The notes under the pieces are model-generated. The model was not told the DNA's origin and did no database searches. It saw nothing but the letters and a program-made list of their open reading frames with translations. A stretch of DNA of 50,708 bases, from contig CAKPBJ010000008.1 in assembly GCA_934140575.1 (NCBI GenBank), forward strand, positions 1-50,708, written 5' to 3'. How positions within the stretch are numbered: the first letter of the stretch is position 1; every line of letters starts with the position of its first letter. This document shows, in pieces, positions 44,689 through 50,603 of this stretch. Position numbers and translations under genes: made by a program. This stretch comes from an uncultured Bacilli bacterium. GTDB taxonomy: Bacteria > Bacillota_I > Bacilli_A > RF39 > UBA660.

Positions 44689-45303
44689 ATGTATAATGAT
44701 ACAAAATTTTATAAAATAGTAAGACCAATAACAAAATTTTTATTTAAAATTTTATTCAGACCAGAAGTAAAAGGAGTCGAAAACATACCGAAAGAAGGAA
44801 GAATACTTTTAGCTGGAAATCATACAAAATGGCTAGATCCAGTTATGTTAGTTGCCATATCACCTAGACAGATTCACTTTTTGGCAAAGCAAGAATTATT
44901 TAAAGAAATAACAAAACCAATTGTAAAAGGAATGGGATGTGTTCCAGTAAATAGAAAAATACATGACAAAGGTGCTCTAACAAGTGCATATAAATATTTA
45001 GAAAATGAAAAATGTGTAGGAATATTTCCAGAAGGTACAATAAATAGAACTAATGATGTAATTATGCCATTTAAAATGGGAGCAGTAAAAGCTTGCTCAA
45101 AAACAAATTCAGTGCTAGTTCCATTTATAATTACAGGTAAATATAAATTATTTAGAAAAAGTATTTGCCTAGAATTTTTAAAACCTATGAAAATAGGTGA
45201 TGATTTAGAAAAAGAAAATAAAAAGTTTATGGACAAAGTAAGTAAAAAGCTAATTGAAGGAGGAAGTACACATGTCACAAAAAGAAAAAATGCTAGCATA
45301 TAA
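44689..45303 (+). CDS. 1-acyl-sn-glycerol-3-phosphate acyltransferase (PlsC-like), first of two
   Basis: 204 residues, transfers a fatty acyl chain to lysophosphatidic acid in phospholipid synthesis, at the membrane. Motif I NHTKWLD (residues 44-50), motif II around PVNRK, motif III FPEGT, motif IV LVPFIITG. No long membrane helix, so probably peripheral. Overlaps the following paralogue by 32 bases. Having two PlsC-type genes in tandem suggests division of acyl or substrate specificity. Confidence 0.9.
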   Translation: MYNDTKFYKIVRPITKFLFKILFRPEVKGVENIPKEGRILLAGNHTKWLDPVMLVAISPRQIHFLAKQELFKEITKPIVKGMGCVPVNRKIHDKGALTSAYKYLENEKCVGIFPEGTINRTNDVIMPFKMGAVKACSKTNSVLVPFIITGKYKLFRKSICLEFLKPMKIGDDLEKENKKFMDKVSKKLIEGGSTHVTKRKNASI

Positions 45304-46102
45304 AATATTTAGACCAATTCTAGGTTTTATATATAAAATATATTATAATCCAAAAGTAATAGGAAAGGAAAATATTCCAGAATCAGGACCGATTGTAGTA
45401 GTTGGAAATCACGTTCACATAATGGATCAATGTAATATTATTGTTAATACAAAAAGATGTCTTCACTATATGGCAAAAAAAGAATACTTTGATTCTAAAT
45501 TTGCTTGGTTTTTTAAATCAACTGGTTGTATTCCTGTAGATAGAAGTAAAAAAGATACTCATGCCAGCAAAGAAGCATTAGAAGTACTTCATAATTCCTG
45601 GGCACTAGGTCTATTCCCAGAAGGAACAAGAAATGGTCTAAAAGACACAAGAGCAAAAGAAATATATGATAAATATATTAATAAAAATAAATCATTTGAA
45701 GAATTCTATAGTGAAATTAAACATAATAAAACATCTCAAATAAATTATTTAGAAGAGTTAATGAAAAGCAAAACAATTACAAAAGAGTCATTCCTAGAAA
45801 ACTTATATGACATAGATAGTTACTTAAAATTATTAATAAAAAAACATAAAATAACAAAAAACGATTATTATGAAAATATTCTCTTACCATTTAAATTTGG
45901 TGCAGTTTCAATGGCTCATAAAACAAATAGTAAAATAGTTCCATTCGCAATAACAGGAGACTATAAATTTAGAAGTAAAAACCTAACAGTAAGAATCGGA
46001 AAGCCAATAGAGGCAACTGATGACTTAGAAGAATCAAATAAAAGATTAAGAAAAGCAATCATTGATTTAATAAAAGAAAATGATAAATATAGTGGTAAAT
46101 AG
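45272..46102 (+). CDS. PlsC-like acyltransferase with internal insertion, second of two
   Basis: 276 residues. Motif I NHVHIMD, then CIPVDRS, motif III FPEGTRN, motif IV IVPFAITG. Between motif III and LPFKFGAVSMAHK there is an insertion of about 75 mostly helical residues that the paralogue at 44689 lacks. Start ATG 45272 follows AAGGAGG, inside the end of the previous gene; a TTG at 45254 overlaps that site. Substrate unknown; it is possibly a variant with its own acceptor. Confidence 0.88.
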   Translation: MSQKEKMLAYKIFRPILGFIYKIYYNPKVIGKENIPESGPIVVVGNHVHIMDQCNIIVNTKRCLHYMAKKEYFDSKFAWFFKSTGCIPVDRSKKDTHASKEALEVLHNSWALGLFPEGTRNGLKDTRAKEIYDKYINKNKSFEEFYSEIKHNKTSQINYLEELMKSKTITKESFLENLYDIDSYLKLLIKKHKITKNDYYENILLPFKFGAVSMAHKTNSKIVPFAITGDYKFRSKNLTVRIGKPIEATDDLEESNKRLRKAIIDLIKENDKYSGK

Positions 46103-46167
46103 TGTAAACTAAAATATATAATCATAATTAAATAAAAAAATTATGTTACACTTTAAGTGGTGATAAG

Positions 46168-46965
46168 ATGAAACATAATGAATTTGATAATGAAGAAAAA
46201 TATAAATTATATAGAAATGTAAAAGATTTACTTCATCCGACAATATCTAAAAAAAATATTAGTAATTATAGAATAATAATAAATGATGATTTACTTCCAC
46301 TAAGAGTTTTTTATCCAAAAAAAGTTACTAATATGCAAAACGTAATGATATATATCCATGGAGAATCAAAAATAACAGGTTGTGATAAAAACTACTCAGA
46401 TATATCTGCAAATTTTGCCAAAGAGTTTGATCATCTTATAATTTCGATTGATTATGATAATTATAATAAAACATTAAAAGAAGTAAGTATAAAAATATAT
46501 GATACAATAAAAAAAATATATAAAGAATTAATATCTATTGGTATTAATAATAAAAATATTATATTAGTAGGTGATTCTACAGCCGCAACAATAATTCTTA
46601 ATATGACAAAGAAAATGAATAAAGAAAACATAGAATTTGGAAAATACATTTTATTTTACCCACCTGTGTCAGGAAAATACTCTCAAACTAATGATAATTA
46701 TGATGCTAGTATATTTAAAAACTTAAGTCTTTATTATAAAGGACAAAAGAAAGATTATTTTCCAATGTATCAAACATCAATATCATATCCAGAAACATTA
46801 ATTTTATGTGGTAATGTAGATCCACTATTAAATGAAATAAGTGAATTTTCAAATAAGTTTAACTTAACCTTAAAAACAATTCAATTTGCATATCATGGTT
46901 TCTTAAATAGTAAGGATAAAGAAATAATAGAAGAATGCATAAGAGAAATAACAGAATTTATATAA
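46168..46965 (+). CDS. Alpha/beta hydrolase (esterase/lipase, HSL-like)
   Basis: 265 residues, cytoplasmic. Oxyanion motif IYIHGE (about 66-71), nucleophile Ser in VGDSTAA (about 138), acid Asp in CGNVDPLL (about 223) and His in YHGFL (about 245). This matches the HSL/GDSAG group; HGE replaces the usual HGG. Likely an esterase on a small ester; substrate unknown. GGTGATAAG precedes the ATG. Own unit between inverted repeat 46101-46152 and a terminator. Confidence 0.82.
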   Translation: MKHNEFDNEEKYKLYRNVKDLLHPTISKKNISNYRIIINDDLLPLRVFYPKKVTNMQNVMIYIHGESKITGCDKNYSDISANFAKEFDHLIISIDYDNYNKTLKEVSIKIYDTIKKIYKELISIGINNKNIILVGDSTAATIILNMTKKMNKENIEFGKYILFYPPVSGKYSQTNDNYDASIFKNLSLYYKGQKKDYFPMYQTSISYPETLILCGNVDPLLNEISEFSNKFNLTLKTIQFAYHGFLNSKDKEIIEECIREITEFI

Positions 46966-46970
46966 ATGAT

Positions 46971-46994
46971 AAAGTCACAAAAAAGTGGCTTTTT
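46971..46994 (+). terminator. Terminator of hydrolase gene
   Basis: Stem AAAGTCAC / GTGGCTTT (one wobble), loop AAAAAA, T run. Confidence 0.8.
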
Positions 46995-47050
46995 AAATTA
47001 AAAAAATTAACATTACAAATAAAAGTGAACTAGTAATCAATTGCTAAATA

Positions 47051-47059
47051 TGTTATAAT
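47051..47059 (+). promoter_or_regulatory. Extended -10 promoter for DUF1003 gene
   Basis: TGTTATAAT (47051-47059), 16 bases before ATG 47076. Confidence 0.5.
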
Positions 47060-47075
47060 TTCAATGGTGATAATA

Positions 47076-47612
47076 ATGGAAAAGAGAAAAACTAAAAAAG
47101 AAATAGTTAAAATGTTATTAAAAAATAATTCATTAGATGAAAAAGATGAAGAGGAATTACTTGACTTATTAATAGACCAACCTATAAGTATAGATGTCGA
47201 TAAGCAAGAAGAAGCTAAAATGACATTTGGAGATAAAGTTGCAGATAAAGTAAGTGAAATAGCAGGATCTTGGGGATTTATATTAGGCTTTAGCTTATTC
47301 TTAGTTTTTTGGATAGTCTTAAATGGCTTTATATTAACAGGAAATAATAAAATTGATAGTTATCCGTTCATATTATTAAATTTACTTTTATCTTGTATCG
47401 CAGCCTTACAAGCTCCAATAATTATGATGAGTCAAAATAGACAAGCTGCTAAAGATAGTTTAAGAAACCAAAATGATTATCGTACAGACTTAAAAAGTGA
47501 ATTAATACTAGAAGAATTACATAATCAAATGGATACTATAATTAAAAACCAAAAAAAGATTATGAAGTCATTAGATAATAATCAAGAAGGAGCAGAAAAT
47601 GAAAAAAAGTAG
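47076..47612 (+). CDS. DUF1003 membrane protein
   Basis: 178 residues. The family block FGDKVADKVSEIAGSWGFILGFSLFLVFWIVLNGF leads into two membrane helices, then SYPFILLNLLLSCIAALQAPIIMMSQNRQAAKDS and a helical tail (QMDTIIKNQKKIMKSL). Function of DUF1003 is unknown. Start ATG 47076 behind GGTGAT; ATG 47064 overlaps that site. It overlaps the next gene by 14 bases. Confidence 0.9.
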   Translation: MEKRKTKKEIVKMLLKNNSLDEKDEEELLDLLIDQPISIDVDKQEEAKMTFGDKVADKVSEIAGSWGFILGFSLFLVFWIVLNGFILTGNNKIDSYPFILLNLLLSCIAALQAPIIMMSQNRQAAKDSLRNQNDYRTDLKSELILEELHNQMDTIIKNQKKIMKSLDNNQEGAENEKK

Positions 47613-48117
47613 TATTATAATAGTTTTAATATTAAGCCTATTCTTAGTAACAGCTTGCCAAGAAAAAAAGACTCAAGAAAAAGTTGTTAGTAATGGAGAA
47701 ACTGTAGATACATCAAAGATGAAACACAAAACATGTACAAGAGATGCATCTGCAGGAAATGGAATAGATGTTACATTAAGTTATGATCTATATTATACAG
47801 GAGATGATTTAAATATTCTTCATTCAAGTGAAAAAGTTGTCGCAACGTCAGATGACACATTAGATGAATATGAAAATGCCTACAAAAAAATAGATTCAAA
47901 TTATGAAAACCTAAAATATTATGATTCCAAAGTAATAAGAGGAGATACAAGTGTCACAAGAGATTTAACTATTAATTATGATAAAATTGATATAGATGGT
48001 TTATTAGCTATAGAGGGAGAAGAAGATAATATAATAGAAAATGGAAAAGCAAAAGTAGACAAATGGATGACTCTTGCTAAGAAGTTTGGAACAAAATGTG
48101 AAGATGTAAATGATTAA
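47599..48117 (+). CDS. Lipoprotein, YehR/DUF1307-like
   Basis: 172 residues. Lipobox LVTAC at residues 16-20 after a signal sequence: lipid-anchored at the outer membrane face. The mature part, with KTCTRDA, GIDVTLSYDLYYTGD and a YYDSKVIRGDT..VTRDLTINYDKID block, resembles YehR-type lipoproteins (DUF1307), role unknown. AAGGAGCAG before the ATG lies inside the end of the upstream gene. It is followed 13 bases later by tRNA-Arg. Confidence 0.78.
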   Translation: MKKSSIIIVLILSLFLVTACQEKKTQEKVVSNGETVDTSKMKHKTCTRDASAGNGIDVTLSYDLYYTGDDLNILHSSEKVVATSDDTLDEYENAYKKIDSNYENLKYYDSKVIRGDTSVTRDLTINYDKIDIDGLLAIEGEEDNIIENGKAKVDKWMTLAKKFGTKCEDVND

Positions 48118-48129
48118 TTACATCTACCT

Positions 48130-48205
48130 GTTCAAATAGTTTAATTGGATAAAATCTTTCCCTCCGACGGAGAAGATAAGGGTTCAAATCCCTTTTTGAA
48201 CACCA
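48130..48205 (+). tRNA. tRNA-Arg(CCG)
   Basis: 76 bases. Acceptor GTTCAAA / TTTGAAC, D-arm GTTT/AAAT, anticodon stem TTTCC / GGAGA with loop CTCCGAC (anticodon CCG, decoding CGG), T-arm AAGGG TTCAAAT CCCTT, discriminator A and encoded CCA. All stems pair with one G-U. Confidence 0.93.
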
Positions 48206-48214
48206 TGTAAGACT

Positions 48215-48246
48215 AAAAAGTAAAGTATTTAAATTTTACTTTTTTT
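48215..48246 (+). terminator. Terminator after tRNA-Arg
   Basis: Stem AAAAAGTAAA / TTTACTTTTT, ten-base loop, T run. Confidence 0.75.
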
Positions 48247-48247
48247 G

Positions 48248-48256
48248 TGCTAAAAT
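48248..48256 (+). promoter_or_regulatory. Extended -10 promoter of tRNA-Thr
   Basis: TGCTAAAAT (48248-48256), eight bases before the mature 5' end of tRNA-Thr. Confidence 0.45.
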
Positions 48257-48264
48257 ATCATTAT

Positions 48265-48340
48265 GCCGACTTAGCACAGCTGGTAGTGCAACGCACTCGT
48301 AACGCGTAGGTCACTGGTTCGAATCCGGTAGTCGGCACCA
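48265..48340 (+). tRNA. tRNA-Thr(CGT)
   Basis: 76 bases. Acceptor GCCGACT / AGTCGGC, D-stem GCAC / GTGC, loop AGCTGGTA, anticodon loop CTCGTAA (anticodon CGT, decoding ACG), T-arm ACTGG TTCGAAT CCGGT, CCA encoded. In the anticodon stem ACGCA / CGCGT the pair next to the loop is A31-C39, a mismatch. Its 3' end lies in a direct repeat (see 48334-48364). Confidence 0.93.
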
Positions 48341-48364
48341 GATTGATAGAAAACTCGAACTTTT
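48334..48364 (+). repeat. tRNA-Thr 3' end direct repeat, copy 1 (putative attachment site)
   Basis: GGCACCAGATTGATA (last seven bases of tRNA-Thr plus flank), then six unmatched bases and TCGAACTTTT. Matches 50185-50214 in the same orientation. Confidence 0.6.
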
Positions 48365-48382
48365 CGAGTAGTAATAAATATT

Positions 48383-48410
48383 AACTAGAAGTACCGTCTA
48401 GTTTTTTTTA
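48383..48410 (+). terminator. Terminator after tRNA-Thr
   Basis: Stem AACTAGA / TCTAGTT, loop AGTACCG, eight Ts. Confidence 0.8.
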
Positions 48411-48486
48411 TTATAATGAAAGTGAGGAGTTTTATGAAGAAAGTAAAATATTAGAAGTTGAAAAGGAAGTTTTAAAAAGAATTGAT

Positions 48487-48783
48487 ATGATATGTAAATT
48501 TGCTTGTTGTAAGTATTCTATTAAAAAAGGAAGTATTATTAATATTAAAAGAAGCAATATTGCTTATGTAAGTCCACATATTATAACAATCAAAGAGAAT
48601 AATTATTTAATATTTATGAAAGTGATAAAAAAAACAATAAACATTTTAAAAGAATGTTATGAAAAAGATTTATATAACTCTCATGATTTAATAGATGTTT
48701 CTAAAAATACAGATAAAGAAATGGTAATAAATCATTTTATAAAAGAAGAAATATTAGAAAAAGAATACTACTACTTTGATTAG
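48487..48783 (+). CDS. Hypothetical protein, apparently frameshifted near its start
   Basis: 98 residues from ATG 48487, but that codon has no ribosome site, and the frame continues upstream with coding-like sequence (ILEVEKEVLKRID). A good site, GAGGAG, stands before ATG 48434, whose frame ends after MKKVKY. Adding one A to the run at 48445-48448 would join the two into a 116-residue protein. So the gene is probably broken by a one-base deletion, or the sequence has an error. The product, rich in Lys, Ile and Glu (CKFACCKYSIKKGS), is of unknown family. It lies inside the interval bounded by the tRNA repeat. Confidence 0.5.
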   Translation: MICKFACCKYSIKKGSIINIKRSNIAYVSPHIITIKENNYLIFMKVIKKTINILKECYEKDLYNSHDLIDVSKNTDKEMVINHFIKEEILEKEYYYFD

Positions 48784-49114
48784 CCATATTCTTTGTTTAT
48801 ACTAAATTTTTGATAAATTAGAAACACACTTGTAAATTGACATAATCAGTTGGTGTGTGTAAAAGAGTATTAACAAAAATTTTTATTGTGTAGGTAACTT
48901 TGATGATATCATTAGTATAATGTCTATTTATTATTAATATATTTAAATTTTTTGCTCATCAAATTATATTAGCTTCGATATATAAATCGAATATACTAGA
49001 TTGTAATATTATAGATCTAAATAAAGGCTTAATGGGGGATTGAATTATAATTTAATGATTTTAAAAATATACAATATATGATATAATTCTTCTAGAGAGG
49101 TAAAGGCGTTTTTT
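48784..49114. other. Gene-free interval before NUDIX gene
   Basis: About 330 AT-rich bases. I see a possible long-loop pairing ACACAC (48824-48829) with GTGTGT, a small hairpin TTCGAT / ATCGAA (48973-48990 region), and the promoter at 49079. No gene. Confidence 0.5.
49079..49087 (+). promoter_or_regulatory. Extended -10 promoter for NUDIX gene
   Basis: TGATATAAT (49079-49087), 27 bases before ATG 49115; no good -35. Confidence 0.5.
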
Positions 49115-49720
49115 ATGAATAATCAAGAAATATTAAATAAAATTAAAAGCATGTCTATTCAGGAGCAAAGAAATTTATCTTATGAAGAATTAATAAATAT
49201 TATTAATAAGCTTACACCAAACGAAATAATTGAGTTAAGTAATATAATTGGGTATCCTGTATTTGCAAGACTTTGTATGGGGGTATTAAAACATAAATTT
49301 GTTTTATTACAAGATGGTGCAGCTGCGATAATAGTAAATGGACAAGGACAAATATTACTACAAAGTAGAGCAGATAGAGATAAATGGGGATTACCTGGTG
49401 GGTGTCAAGAATTAGGAGAAAGATTTCAAGATACTATTATTAGAGAAGTAAAAGAAGAAACTAATTTGGATGTAAATGAAGAGGACTTGGAGTTAATAGA
49501 TATAGTTTCAGGAACTAGTAGAAGAAATGATTATCCTAATGGTGATGTTGTTATAAATAACACAGCTTTATATTGTATTAGAAATTATTCAGGAGAATTA
49601 AAATGGGATACTGAATCTAAAGAAATGAAATTTTTTGATTTAGATAATTTACCGCAAAATCAAAATGATCCAGATTTAATTGAAATTTATAAAAAATCTC
49701 TTAGCAGATTAAAAAAGTAA
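49115..49720 (+). CDS. NUDIX hydrolase
   Basis: 201 residues. An N-terminal helical part (about 1-55) precedes the NUDIX fold with strand DGAAAIIVNGQGQILLQSRAD and the Nudix box GCQELGERFQDTIIREVKEET (about 93-114), matching Gx5Ex7REUxEE with Asn for the last Gly. It hydrolyses a nucleoside diphosphate linked to another group; substrate unknown, metal held by the REVKEE glutamates. GAGAGG lies before the ATG. Its stop is 12 bases before the antisense-RNA promoter of the toxin locus. Confidence 0.85.
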   Translation: MNNQEILNKIKSMSIQEQRNLSYEELINIINKLTPNEIIELSNIIGYPVFARLCMGVLKHKFVLLQDGAAAIIVNGQGQILLQSRADRDKWGLPGGCQELGERFQDTIIREVKEETNLDVNEEDLELIDIVSGTSRRNDYPNGDVVINNTALYCIRNYSGELKWDTESKEMKFFDLDNLPQNQNDPDLIEIYKKSLSRLKK

Positions 49721-49731
49721 TAGACTAATTT

Positions 49732-49760
49732 TTGACAAAGCTTAATAAATATGTTATTAT
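49732..49760 (+). promoter_or_regulatory. Strong promoter of antisense RNA
   Basis: TTGACA (49732-49737), 17-base spacer, TATTAT (49755-49760) with TGT before it: matches both the -35 and the extended -10 consensus. The 7-base inverted repeat TTTGACA (49731-49737) / TGTCAAA (49766-49772) brackets it. Confidence 0.8.
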
Positions 49761-49766
49761 GAATAT

Positions 49767-49877
49767 GTCAAAGAAATTTGCATAAAATAAAAAGGGAATA
49801 CTTAACTTTGCCGAGTTGAGTACTTGCCCATATTTATGGTAAAGCACTTAATCTATGCTAGATTGAGTGCTGTTTTT
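49767..49877 (+). ncRNA. Predicted antitoxin RNA of type I toxin-antitoxin system
   Basis: About 111 bases from the predicted start after the 49732-49760 promoter to a terminator. It folds as two hairpins: 49794-49829 (outer GGG/CCC, inner TACTTAACT / AGTTGAGTA with one G-U) and the terminator 49843-49871 (13-bp stem AGCACTTAATCTA / TAGATTGAGTGCT, loop TGC, then GTTTTTC). No useful open frame is inside. It is antisense to the predicted 3' part of the toxin mRNA and would also pair with its leader through the shared CTTAACT/GTTGAGT elements. Confidence 0.6.
49781..49829 (-). terminator. Terminator of toxin mRNA (minus strand)
   Basis: On the minus strand the hairpin 49829-49794 (GGG...CCC with TACTCAACT / AGTTAAGTA) is followed by TTTTTATTTTATG. 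This places the toxin mRNA end near 49785, fully overlapping the antisense RNA. Confidence 0.6.
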
Positions 49878-49878
49878 C
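49843..49878 (+). terminator. Terminator of antisense RNA
   Basis: 13-bp stem AGCACTTAATCTA / TAGATTGAGTGCT with one G-U, loop TGC, then GTTTTTC. Confidence 0.75.
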
Positions 49879-49890
49879 TTATATAGTTTA

Positions 49891-49974
49891 CTACTTTACT
49901 AAAGTAAAAAGTAAGGCTATTAGTAAGAAGATAATGATGATTAAAGAAAAGATTAAAAAATCTTTCTTATGCAT
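49891..49974 (-). CDS. Small hydrophobic peptide, predicted type I toxin
   Basis: 27 residues: MHKKDF, then a hydrophobic helix of Leu/Ile/Phe (about 6-24), ending LLFTLVK and TAG. Such peptides insert into the membrane in type I toxin-antitoxin systems. AAGGAGG (complement of 49984-49990) lies nine bases before the ATG, and the transcript has a promoter (50068-50040). The Shine-Dalgarno is held in a hairpin by the leader (49983-49988 with 50003-50008). The peptide is not like Fst by sequence; I do not recognise a family. It is on the strand opposite to the NUDIX gene. Confidence 0.6.
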   Translation of the reverse strand: MHKKDFLIFSLIIIIFLLIALLFTLVK

Positions 49975-49982
49975 AACTATCA

Positions 49983-50008
49983 GCCTCCTTCCTTATTTAG
50001 TTGGAGGC
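49983..50008 (-). promoter_or_regulatory. Ribosome-site-sequestering hairpin in toxin leader
   Basis: On the minus strand GCCTCC pairs with GGAGGC, six G/C-rich pairs in an AT-rich genome, with the loop AACTAAATAAGGAA. The second arm contains the Shine-Dalgarno, so translation would be blocked unless the hairpin opens. Confidence 0.65.
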
Positions 50009-50039
50009 AAGCACTCAACAGTTAAGTTTCCCTGCAAAA

Positions 50040-50068
50040 ATTATACTATATAAATTTTTACATAACAA
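50040..50068 (-). promoter_or_regulatory. Promoter of toxin mRNA
   Basis: On the minus strand TTGTTA (50068-50063), 17-base spacer, TATAAT (50045-50040). The predicted start near 50033 gives a leader of about 60 bases. Confidence 0.65.
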
Positions 50069-50184
50069 GCGAGTAATAGAAAATTTTTGTAAAAAATATT
50101 AAAATATATGTTAAAATTATGTTAGTTAATAGTTATTACTAACTATTTCTTTTGTCCTAGAAGTTGTTCTACTTCTTCCCTTAG

Positions 50185-50214
50185 GGCACCAGATTGATAT
50201 TTATTCGAACTTTT
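50185..50214 (+). repeat. tRNA-Thr 3' end direct repeat, copy 2 (putative attachment site)
   Basis: GGCACCAGATTGATA at 50185-50199, then TTTAT and TCGAACTTTT (50205-50214), against the copy at 48334. Only the last seven tRNA bases are repeated. Confidence 0.6.
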
Positions 50215-50229
50215 ATAGGTTCGTTTTTT
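50205..50229 (+). terminator. Terminator beside second repeat copy
   Basis: Stem CGAAC / GTTCG around CTTTTATAG followed by seven Ts. It is probably the original terminator of the tRNA-Thr transcript if the interval between was inserted. Confidence 0.65.
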
Positions 50230-50299
50230 TATGATAAATTATAAAATTATTATAAAAAGCAGCATAAGAAAATATATGGAATAAATAAAAAGTAGATAA

Positions 50300-50603
50300 A
50301 GTGTTAAATCAAATGATGTTAAGGAAATATTAGAAACTATACAGATTTACTACATTTAGTTATATTAAATAATTTAGAAAATACAAATGTAAAATTTATA
50401 AAAATTAGGTATGTCACAGAGTGAAAGGGTTAATTGGTTTAAACAATTCTGCTATAAATCAAATGGAAATATTAAAAAATAATAAGAATGTTAAGAAATT
50501 AGAAGTATTACAACAACAAGTAAATGAAGATAATAAATATTTAATCGAGAATAAATATAAGGTTAATGAAAAGAGTTTTGTGATAAATAATATAGAAAGT
50601 TAA
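50300..50603 (+). pseudogene. Decayed coding sequence at right edge
   Basis: Short coherent pieces lie in changing frames: SNDVKEILET, then TDLLHLVILNNLENTNVKF in a shifted frame, then SQSERVNWFKQFCYKSN from ATG 50411, and finally a 60-codon frame from GTG 50421 (NQMEILKNNKNVKKLEVLQQ...). None has a good ribosome site. This looks like one or two genes broken by frameshifts. Family not recognised. Confidence 0.4.

Noticed and set aside
44874..45299. A 141-codon open frame on the minus strand over the first PlsC gene
   Set aside because: The plus strand encodes clear PlsC motifs over the same bases; the minus frame is hydrophobic noise from the complementary codons.
49891..49974. Random hydrophobic frame rather than a toxin gene
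   Set aside because: Kept as a gene: the Shine-Dalgarno, promoter, SD-sequestering stem and opposing antisense RNA promoter all occur together, which is unlikely by chance, although expression is not shown.
50143..50241. Minus-strand open stretch of about 33 codons containing SGALREEVEQLLGQKK and ending in TAG
   Set aside because: It looks coding in composition, but has no start codon or ribosome site and overlaps a terminator and the tRNA-flank repeat; at most it is the end of a lost gene.
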